A stretch of DNA of 34,830 nt, taken from an uncultured Solobacterium sp. Lineage in GTDB: Bacteria > Bacillota_I > Bacilli_A > Erysipelotrichales > Erysipelotrichaceae. The stretch's first letter is position 1, and every line of letters begins with the position of its first letter. The position numbers and the translations under genes were made by a program. Of the stretch, positions 9,112 to 15,402 are shown in pieces. The stretch covers positions 1 through 34,830 of the forward strand of contig CALHUY010000021.1 of the NCBI GenBank assembly GCA_938039295.1, read 5' to 3'. Below the pieces are notes generated by a model. It ran no database searches and was not told the DNA's origin. It saw only the letters and a program-made list of their open reading frames with translations.

Positions 9112-9725
9112 TGTGTGGTATAGAAAAAGGAGATGGGGATTTCATCGATATACTAGAGAACGATGATCCATTGTGTCATGCCTGTCGAAATCATTTAAGT
9201 AAGATTAAGTTTCATATGAAGTTTCATGGACATAAACTGTATGCTAGTTATATCTACGATGATGCCTTTGCAAAATTATTGGTTCAATACAAAGAATGTT
9301 TTGATGAAGCATTAAAAACAGTATTTCTGTATCCGTTTCGGTGGTGGTTCATATTACGATTTTTTGGTTATACAGTTTGTTATTTACCAAGTTCTAAAGA
9401 AAAAATCGCAAAACGTGGGTTCCATCATCTGGAAAAGATGTTTTCTACCTTGCCTTTGCGACAGTTAGATCTCTTTGAAAAAGTTTATGATTTTGATCAG
9501 AAAAATCGTAGTGTAGAAGAGCGCATGAAGATGTCAGATAATATTGCACTCAAGAAAAACTGCGTTGTGCCAAAGAAGATTTTGTTGGTTGATGATACGA
9601 TTACAACAGGTGCTTCTTTATTAGGGGCGTTACGTTGTTTGAAGGGTTATGACTGTAAGATTGCAATCTATGTGGTTAGTGTAAATCAACATTGGCTGAA
9701 AAAACGTAAAATATTCAGAAAATAA
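9099..9725 (+). CDS. comFC: ComFC-like phosphoribosyltransferase-fold competence protein
   Basis: A 208-residue ComF-family protein needed for natural transformation, thought to work with ComFA on internalised DNA. The N terminus carries a zinc finger CLMC...CHAC at 3-29. The PRPP-binding motif ILLVDDTITTGAS lies at 161-173. Starting at ATG 9099, inside the end of comFA, keeps the first zinc-binding CxxC; an in-frame ATG at 9111 would lose one cysteine. It is shorter than some homologues but has both hallmarks. No hpf/raiA gene follows, although that gene often sits between comFC and secA in Firmicutes. Confidence 0.88.
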   Translation: MRCLMCGIEKGDGDFIDILENDDPLCHACRNHLSKIKFHMKFHGHKLYASYIYDDAFAKLLVQYKECFDEALKTVFLYPFRWWFILRFFGYTVCYLPSSKEKIAKRGFHHLEKMFSTLPLRQLDLFEKVYDFDQKNRSVEERMKMSDNIALKKNCVVPKKILLVDDTITTGASLLGALRCLKGYDCKIAIYVVSVNQHWLKKRKIFRK

Positions 9726-9759
9726 AGAGATTCCTAAGGGATTGGCTAGCCTTGTCTCA

Positions 9760-9788
9760 TTGCCTTTTATAGGCCGAAAATATATAAT
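9760..9788 (+). promoter_or_regulatory. secA operon promoter
   Basis: TTGCCT at 9760-9765, a 17-base spacer and a perfect TATAAT at 9783-9788. It is correctly placed for a short leader ending in GGAGG at 9816-9820. Confidence 0.6.
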
Positions 9789-9824
9789 AAAATAGTTATT
9801 TAGTATAAAAAATATGGAGGCATT

Positions 9825-12176
9825 ATGGCAAATTTTTTAAGTCGATTATTCAACGAAGACGCCCGTAAGTTAAAACAGATTCAAAAGAAAATCAAACCAG
9901 TTTTAGAACTGGAGGAAGAATATAAAGCAAAGAGTGATGATGAACTCAAAGCAATGACACCATACCTAAGAGAAAAGCTTGCGGCTGGTGCTACTCTAGA
10001 TGATATTTTTGTAGAGGCATTTGCGACAGCGCGTGAAGCTTGCCGAAGAGTCATTGGAGAATTCCCATATCCTGTACAGCTCATGGGTGCTGCTGTTATG
10101 CAAGGTGGCGATATTGCTGAAATGAAGACGGGTGAAGGTAAGACTTTAACATCTGTTATGGCGGTATATTTAAATGCCTTAGAAGGTAAAGGTGTTCACG
10201 TTGTAACTGTAAACGAATATCTATCAGAACGTGACTCCGCATGGATGGGAGAGATCCACCGTTTCTTAGGCTTGACAGTTGGTTTGAACCTTCGCCAATT
10301 GACAAAGGCACAAAAGCGTGCAGCGTATGCCTGTGATATTACATATACAACAAACTCAGAACTTGGCTTTGATTATCTACGTGACAACATGGTTACTCGT
10401 GTTGAAGATCGTGTACTTCGTGGCTTGAATGTTGCGATGGTCGATGAAGTTGACTCCATTTTAATTGATGAATCTCGTACTCCATTAATTATTTCTGGTG
10501 GTAAGAAAGATACTGCCAATCTATATCTACAAGCTGATCGTTTTGTAAAGCGTTTGGTGAAAGATGAAGACTATGAATTAGATGTTAAGTCACGTACAGT
10601 TCAGTTAACAGAAAAGGGTACTGCGAAAGCAGAGGCTACTTTCCGTATTGAAAACTTATTTAATCTAGCACATACACAGTTATTGCATCACATTAATCAA
10701 GCACTAAAGGCTAACTATGTGATGTTAAGAGATATTGAGTATGTTGTTGATGAAGAAAATGATGAAATTGTTATTGTCGATCCAAATACAGGTCGTTTAA
10801 TGAAGGGTAGACAATGGTCTGATGGTTTACACCAGGCAGTAGAAGCCAAGGAAGGTATTTCCATCAAACAAGAAACAACAACGCTTGCGACGATTACTTA
10901 TCAGAACTTCTTCCGTCTCTATAACAAACTTTGCGGTATGACTGGTACAGCGAAGACTGAGGAAGAAGAATTCCTAGAGATTTACAATATGTACGTTTAT
11001 GAGATTCCTACAAACCGTCCAGTTGCACGTATTGACTATCCAGATGCTGTATATGGCACTAAGAAGGCAAAGTTTAATGCGCTTGTGGATGAGGTTGTAG
11101 AACGTCATGCGGCAGGCCAACCGGTACTTGTAGGTACAATTGCGGTCGAAACTTCTGAATTAATTTCTAAGTACTTAAAGGAACGTCATATTCCACACGA
11201 AGTATTGAATGCTAAGAATAATGCACGTGAAGCAGATATTATCGCTAAGGCGGGTCAAAGAGGTGCAGTTACAATTGCGACTAATATGGCTGGCCGTGGT
11301 ACCGATATTAAGCTTGGCGAAGGTGTTCGTGAGTTAGGTGGTCTTTGTGTATTAGGTTCTGAAAGACATGAATCAAGACGTATCGATAATCAGTTGCGTG
11401 GACGTTCTGGTCGTCAAGGAGACCCAGGTATGTCACGTTTCTATGTATCTGTACAGGATGATCTAATGGTACGTTTCGGTGCAGAACACATGGAAGCACT
11501 ATTTGCGAAACTTGGCGATACAGTGATCGAATCTAAGACAGTTACACGTTCGATTTCTGGTGCACAACGCCGTGTAGAAGGTGTAAACTACGATGCTCGT
11601 AAACAGTTACTACAATATGATGATGTAATGCGTCAACAGCGCGAAACAATGTATGAGACAAGAAATTATATTCTTGAAAATGACGATGTTCATGCAGTCA
11701 TTCACGATATGTTTAAGCGCGTTATCTCTGATATTGTGGCAGCACACTTTAATAGCGAGGCTAGAGATCAAGACTTAAATGAATTGATTGCGGCTTTAGA
11801 TGGTATTGGATTCAAAGGTGTTGTTCGCGTAGAAGATATCGAAGGACGAGCAGAAAATGATGTCGTTGATATCTGTTTAGAACAGGCTTGGTCTGATTAT
11901 GAACAGAAGATTGAAAAGGTAAAAGATAAGGTATTACCAATCGAGAAGGAAGTTTCCTTACGTATGATTGACCGTGCATGGTCTAACCATATCGATACAA
12001 TGTCGAAGTTACGTGATGGTATTGGTTTACGTTCTTACGCACAAAGCAATCCTTTACAGGCATATGTTACAGAAGGGTTTAACCTATTTGAAGAAATGAT
12101 GCGTACAATTTCTCGTGAAATTGTAACATTCTGTATGAATATTCGCGTTGTGGACGGTCCTGAACAGGAGGCGTAA
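9825..12176 (+). CDS. secA: Preprotein translocase ATPase SecA
   Basis: ATP-driven motor that pushes unfolded preproteins through SecYEG at the membrane. Its 783 residues show GEGKT (Walker A) at 103-107, DEVDSILIDESRTPL in the first nucleotide-binding domain, the preprotein cross-linking domain, and helicase motifs TNMAGRGTDIKL and GRSGRQGDPG in the second. The helical scaffold/wing region with QYDDVMRQQR follows. It stops shortly after the wing: the C-terminal linker and Cys/His zinc-binding tail of longer SecA proteins are absent, as in several short Firmicute SecAs. GGAGG four bases before ATG supports the start. The gene ends two bases before prfB, whose ribosome site lies inside secA, so they form an operon. 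All surface proteins here would depend on it. Confidence 0.97.
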   Translation: MANFLSRLFNEDARKLKQIQKKIKPVLELEEEYKAKSDDELKAMTPYLREKLAAGATLDDIFVEAFATAREACRRVIGEFPYPVQLMGAAVMQGGDIAEMKTGEGKTLTSVMAVYLNALEGKGVHVVTVNEYLSERDSAWMGEIHRFLGLTVGLNLRQLTKAQKRAAYACDITYTTNSELGFDYLRDNMVTRVEDRVLRGLNVAMVDEVDSILIDESRTPLIISGGKKDTANLYLQADRFVKRLVKDEDYELDVKSRTVQLTEKGTAKAEATFRIENLFNLAHTQLLHHINQALKANYVMLRDIEYVVDEENDEIVIVDPNTGRLMKGRQWSDGLHQAVEAKEGISIKQETTTLATITYQNFFRLYNKLCGMTGTAKTEEEEFLEIYNMYVYEIPTNRPVARIDYPDAVYGTKKAKFNALVDEVVERHAAGQPVLVGTIAVETSELISKYLKERHIPHEVLNAKNNAREADIIAKAGQRGAVTIATNMAGRGTDIKLGEGVRELGGLCVLGSERHESRRIDNQLRGRSGRQGDPGMSRFYVSVQDDLMVRFGAEHMEALFAKLGDTVIESKTVTRSISGAQRRVEGVNYDARKQLLQYDDVMRQQRETMYETRNYILENDDVHAVIHDMFKRVISDIVAAHFNSEARDQDLNELIAALDGIGFKGVVRVEDIEGRAENDVVDICLEQAWSDYEQKIEKVKDKVLPIEKEVSLRMIDRAWSNHIDTMSKLRDGIGLRSYAQSNPLQAYVTEGFNLFEEMMRTISREIVTFCMNIRVVDGPEQEA

Positions 12177-12178
12177 TC

Positions 12179-13289
12179 ATGGAATTGTATGAGATGAGAC
12201 AGAGTGTTTCTCAGTGCCAAGCAAAATTGGAGTCGCTTGGCCACTCTCTTTGACTTAGAAGGGAAAGAGAAACGCTTAGCAGAAAACAATGCCTTAATGG
12301 CAGAAGCTGACTTCTGGAATGATCAGAAGAAGGCACAGAAAATTATTCGTGAGAGTAATCAGTTAAAAGCTTTAATCGAAACACACCATTCCTTAACTGC
12401 TGCATTTGCGGAATTAAGCGAAGGTATCAGTGAACTATCATCTTCTTTTGATGAAGATATGAATGAGTTAATTAGTGAAGAATACACTGAGACAATGAAG
12501 AAGTTTGAAGAGTTTGAAATTCAAGTTCTATTGTCTAGTCCGTATGATGATCACAATGCCATTTTAGAAATTCACCCAGGTGCTGGTGGAACAGAGGCGA
12601 TGGACTGGGCCTCCATGTTATATCGTATGTATATGCGTTGGGCTGAAAGGAAAGGCTTTAAGATTGAACTAATGGATTATCAAGAAGGTGAAGAAGCAGG
12701 TATGAAATCCTGTTCCGTCCTTATCCAAGGTCCTATGGCTTACGGTTATCTGAAGGCAGAAAGTGGTGTTCATCGTTTGGTACGTATTTCACCATTTGAC
12801 TCTAACGCAAGAAGACATACTTCCTTTGCGTCAGTAGAAATTATGCCTGAGTTTGAAGATGATCTTGAAATCGAAATTGATGATAAGGATTTGGAAGTTA
12901 TCACGATGAGAGCTTCCGGTGCTGGTGGACAGCACATCAATAAAACAGACTCTGCAGTACGTATGACACATATTCCAAGTGGGATTACAGTATTCTGCCA
13001 ATCCCAGCGTTCCCAGATTCAAAACCGAGAAGCGTGCTTGAATATGTTAAAGTCAAAGCTACTACAGCTCAAGATTCGTGAGAATGAAGAGCGTGCAGCT
13101 GCGGTAAGAGGCGAAGTGAAGGCGAATGAATGGGGTTCTCAAATTCGTTCCTATGTCTTTGCGCCATATACAATGGTTAAAGACTTACGTACAGGTCATG
13201 AAGCAGGTAATGTACAAGCTGTCATGGATGGCGAAATTGATGGTTTCATTGATAGTTACTTACGTAGTATGATTAAGGCAGATGAATAA
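12179..13289 (+). CDS. prfB: Peptide chain release factor 2, programmed +1 frameshift
   Basis: RF2 recognises UGA and UAA and triggers peptide release on the ribosome. The zero-frame ORF starts at ATG 12179 (AGGAGG upstream) and reaches an in-frame TGA at 12251-12253 in the canonical context CTT TGA C. Skipping base 12251 joins codons 12179-12250 to 12252-13289, giving 369 residues, close to the usual ~366. The predicted junction reads ESLGHSL-DLEGKEK, matching the conserved SLDLE region. The SPF stop-reading tripeptide is at 204-206 and the GGQ catalytic motif at 249-251. The frameshift autoregulates RF2: low RF2 lets TGA stall and shift. The AGGGGG-like stimulator usually found three bases before CTT is not present; the bases there are GGCCAC. 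Confidence 0.95.
12248..12254 (+). promoter_or_regulatory. Programmed +1 frameshift site
   Basis: CTT-TGA-C: peptidyl-tRNA-Leu slips from CTT to TTT, bypassing the stop and continuing at GAC. This is the standard RF2 recoding heptamer. Confidence 0.93.
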
Positions 13290-14145
13290 AGTACTGCGCT
13301 ATCAAATCACAGATAAACAAAACGGTCTTACAATAAAGGCCGTTTTATCGTCTCTGGGTTTTAGTCGTCATGAGATTTCTCGCTTCAAGTTTTCGGCATA
13401 TCAGATGTATTTAAATCAGAAACCAGTTATGGTAAATCAAGTTGTACATACTGGGGATATGTTAGTGATTGAGGAGTTGAATATACAAAAGTTCAAATTA
13501 CATCCCATCAGTACAGAACCAGAAATCTTATATGAAGATGAAGATGTAGTTGTTGTAAATAAACCAGCTGGTATGCCATCTCATCCAAGCCATCATCATT
13601 TAGAGGATGATATGGGAACACTACTGCGAAATTATTACCAAGATAAATATTTTGTGATTCGTCCAATAGGACGATTAGATAAAGATGTATCAGGCATTAT
13701 GATATATGCTAAAAATCAGTTGGCTGCAGCTAGATTAACAGCACAGAGAAAAAATAGAACACTTCAAAAAGAATACTACGCTATCGTAGAAGGACAACTG
13801 GATGATTATGGAATACTTTCATTTTCCCTGAAGAAGGAAACAGGAAAGATGACGCAATCCTTTAATCAAGGTGGTAAAGATTGTGTCACTGAATATGAAG
13901 TGACCAAACGATATTCTACAGAATGCTTGATTAAGGTTTGTTTGAAAACAGGTAGAACACATCAAATACGTGCAGGATTTGCCGGAATAGGACATCCACT
14001 TTTGGGTGATACACTATATGGTGGTAATATAGATTGGATTAACAGACCAGCCTTACATTGCGCAAGAGTAAAATTTTTACAGCCTTTTAGTAAAGAGAAG
14101 TTAGAACTAGAAATAGCGTTAGCTGAAGATATGAAAAGAAAGTAG
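13282..14145 (+). CDS. RluA-family 23S rRNA pseudouridine synthase
   Basis: Isomerises uridine to pseudouridine in structured RNA, most likely 23S rRNA. The 287-residue protein has an N-terminal S4-like RNA-binding region (about 15-66), the conserved VVNKPAGMPSHPS segment at 91-103, and the catalytic motif GRLDKDVSG with Asp133. Later come KTGRTHQIR and GHPLLGDTLYGG, typical of RluA/RluD/YlyB-like enzymes. The precise target uridine cannot be told from sequence. It overlaps the end of prfB by 8 bases and so belongs to the secA-prfB unit. Its TAG stop abuts the stop of the convergent nudC. Confidence 0.88.
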   Translation: MNKVLRYQITDKQNGLTIKAVLSSLGFSRHEISRFKFSAYQMYLNQKPVMVNQVVHTGDMLVIEELNIQKFKLHPISTEPEILYEDEDVVVVNKPAGMPSHPSHHHLEDDMGTLLRNYYQDKYFVIRPIGRLDKDVSGIMIYAKNQLAAARLTAQRKNRTLQKEYYAIVEGQLDDYGILSFSLKKETGKMTQSFNQGGKDCVTEYEVTKRYSTECLIKVCLKTGRTHQIRAGFAGIGHPLLGDTLYGGNIDWINRPALHCARVKFLQPFSKEKLELEIALAEDMKRK

Positions 14146-14158
14146 TTAGACTACTTTC
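14138..14158. terminator. Hairpin across the two convergent stop codons
   Basis: GAAAGTAGT and ACTACTTTC form a perfect 9-bp stem with a TAG loop. It covers the stop codons of the rluA-like gene (14143-14145) and nudC (14146-14148). T-tracts are weak on both sides, so termination is plausible rather than certain. Confidence 0.5.
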
Positions 14159-14955
14159 CCTTGTTTGAAATATTGAATCATCTCAGATGTAAGTGAAGCA
14201 TTATCAAGTGTATTAATTTCTTCATCACGATCTGCCCAACGAGCTACACGCAACTCACTTTCATCCATCAAAATTGGTTGATTACCATGCGCTTTACACC
14301 AGAAGCCAAATAGTAATGAGGATGAGAACGACCATGGCTGAGACTTATAGTACTGAATATCAGTTACATCTAGTCCAGTTTCTTCTTTTACCTCTCGCTT
14401 TACAGTTTCTTCGATTGTTTCACCAATTTCATAGTAACCTGCAACGAGGGCGTAACTTTGGTAATGACCGTGTGCATACTTTGTGACTAGAATCTGGCCC
14501 TTATCATTGGTAATACCTACGATAACAGCAGGTGAAATCTTAGGATATACAATATTTGAGCAATGTGGACAACGCATAGCTCTTTCTTTTTGGTCAAAAT
14601 CCATCGGATGACCACATTTACCACAATACTTATTATCCTGAATCCAACGATAAAGATGCCAAGCCGTGATAGCCGCAAAACCCAACATCTGATTTTCAAA
14701 GGTGCGCATTGTACGGAAAGAAACTTTAATATGATTAAGACTTGTTAAGTCTGCAAGAAAGAATTTGATATCATCGATTGAAAATAGATAATAACAAATA
14801 CTTTCCTTGGAAATCTCATGATAGTGGTAGAACTGATGTTCATCTTTCATTAAGACTTGGTCTTCTTCAAATGAAAAGATAATATCATCGTTTGAAGGCT
14901 TAACACCAGGCTCAAACGTATTGTTATAGATATGTGGGTAAATATCTTGAATCAT
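14146..14955 (-). CDS. nudC: NudC-type NAD+ diphosphatase / RNA deNADding Nudix hydrolase
   Basis: Hydrolyses NAD(H) to NMN and AMP and, in well-studied relatives, removes NAD caps from RNA 5' ends. In the 269-residue protein the zinc ribbon cysteines are at 111, 114, 129 and 132. The Nudix box G-x5-E-x7-REVKEETGL spans 173-195. The NudC signature SQPW(S)F at 205-210 follows, with Ser for the usual Pro. These three elements in order separate NudC from other Nudix enzymes. The start is supported by AGGAGG seven bases before ATG on the minus strand. It is a single gene, convergent with the rluA-like gene, with a short inverted repeat in its leader. Confidence 0.92.
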   Translation of the reverse strand: MIQDIYPHIYNNTFEPGVKPSNDDIIFSFEEDQVLMKDEHQFYHYHEISKESICYYLFSIDDIKFFLADLTSLNHIKVSFRTMRTFENQMLGFAAITAWHLYRWIQDNKYCGKCGHPMDFDQKERAMRCPHCSNIVYPKISPAVIVGITNDKGQILVTKYAHGHYQSYALVAGYYEIGETIEETVKREVKEETGLDVTDIQYYKSQPWSFSSSLLFGFWCKAHGNQPILMDESELRVARWADRDEEINTLDNASLTSEMIQYFKQGKVV

Positions 14956-14980
14956 CTGGAAACCTCCTAGAAATAAGAAA

Positions 14981-14997
14981 TGGTCCTTATCGGACCA
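14981..14997 (-). promoter_or_regulatory. Inverted repeat in the nudC leader
   Basis: TGGTCC-TTATC-GGACCA, a perfect 6-bp inverted repeat between a possible minus-strand -10 (TATAAT, 14006-style position 15011-15006) and the ribosome site at 14963-14968. It would be an operator near the start point or a hairpin at the mRNA 5' end. Confidence 0.4.
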
Positions 14998-15005
14998 ACA
15001 ATAAT

Positions 15006-15011
15006 ATTATA
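15006..15011 (-). promoter_or_regulatory. Candidate nudC -10 element
   Basis: Perfect TATAAT on the minus strand, about 50 bases before the nudC start codon. A weak -35 (CTTACA, 18-base spacer) is the best partner. Confidence 0.4.
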
Positions 15012-15056
15012 GAACAAAAAAATTTTAATTGTAAGACTATTAAATTTAAAAGTGGA

Positions 15057-15065
15057 TGCTATAGT
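15057..15065 (+). promoter_or_regulatory. Extended -10 promoter reading into the hairpin region
   Basis: TG-C-TATAGT is a good extended -10; no convincing -35 is present. A transcript would begin near 15072. Confidence 0.45.
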
Positions 15066-15116
15066 AAAGGTGCAAAGAGAAGTACCCTATAAGAAAGGAT
15101 AAGGAGGTACGAGCTC

Positions 15117-15161
15117 ATGAAGGAAGTGTTACTCAATTACAGTTTACGCTCCAACATTTAA
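15117..15161 (+). CDS. Possible 14-residue leader peptide
   Basis: ATG at 15117 follows AAGGAGGT at nine bases, a near-perfect ribosome site, and the frame reads MKEVLLNYSLRSNI before TAA. The ribosome site is partly inside the GTACC/GGTAC stem, and the stop lies in the CATTTAAC arm of the next hairpin. It may be a regulatory mini-ORF or chance. Confidence 0.3.
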   Translation: MKEVLLNYSLRSNI

Positions 15162-15336
15162 CAAAGTGATCGTTAAATGAAATGTTTCTCAAGAAAAGTT
15201 GAGGACAGACCAATGGACAATTTAAATTAAAATAGAATATATAAAAATAATTTGTGAATAACAAATAGTTCTGAAATTCGTATTTCAGTAGCGAAGTATC
15301 GCAAAAAAGATAATGTAGTAAATCTATAGCATCAAG

Positions 15337-15402
15337 AAAGGTCTCGCCAAAACAAACCGTTGAATTGAAACAGCAGGGTTTAATCGAGACCTTTTCTATT
15401 TG
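15337..15402. terminator. Large stem downstream of the pseudo-ATPase
   Basis: AAAGGTCTCG and CGAGACCTTT form a perfect 10-bp stem around a ~38-base loop with an inner AAACC/GGTTT helix. On the minus strand it starts two bases after the ATPase stop codon (15396-15398) and is followed by TTTCTT. On the plus strand it is followed by TTTTCTATTT. It may terminate in both directions. Confidence 0.55.

Larger units (their letters stand above)
15055..15333. repeat. 279-bp segment bounded by a perfect 10-bp inverted repeat
   Basis: GATGCTATAG at 15055-15064 is the exact reverse complement of CTATAGCATC at 15324-15333. The arms face each other at the edges of the hairpin-rich region. They could be ends of a MITE-like element or the closing helix of a structured RNA. 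I find no clear flanking target-site duplication. Confidence 0.4.
14956..15395. other. Non-coding 440-bp interval between nudC and the pseudo-ATPase
   Basis: Besides the nudC leader, this interval holds no protein gene of normal size. It contains an extended -10 promoter pointing right, a 14-codon mini-ORF with a strong ribosome site, a series of hairpins and a final stem with T-rich flank. See the separate entries for the candidate RNA and the terminal inverted repeat. Confidence 0.7.
15072..15402 (+). ncRNA. Candidate structured non-coding RNA
   Basis: Successive perfect or near-perfect hairpins can be read on the plus strand: GTACC/GGTAC (15082-15110, touching a ribosome site), CATTTAAC/GTTAAATG (15155-15179), TTCTCAA/TTGAGGA (15185-15205), ATTTGT/ACAAAT (15250-15266), CTGAAAT-TCGT-ATTTCAG (15271-15288) and GCGA/TCGC (15291-15302). 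A last large stem, AAAGGTCTCG/CGAGACCTTT, encloses inner AAACC/GGTTT pairing and is followed by TTTCTATTT. An extended -10 sits just upstream. I cannot match it to tmRNA, RNase P, SRP, 6S, T-box or any riboswitch I know. Being AT-rich, some stems may be chance; the whole is a hypothesis. Confidence 0.4.

Noticed and set aside
12204..12251. Reading RF2 as a truncated protein starting in the downstream frame
   Set aside because: The CTT TGA C heptamer and the conserved residues on both sides show programmed frameshifting instead.
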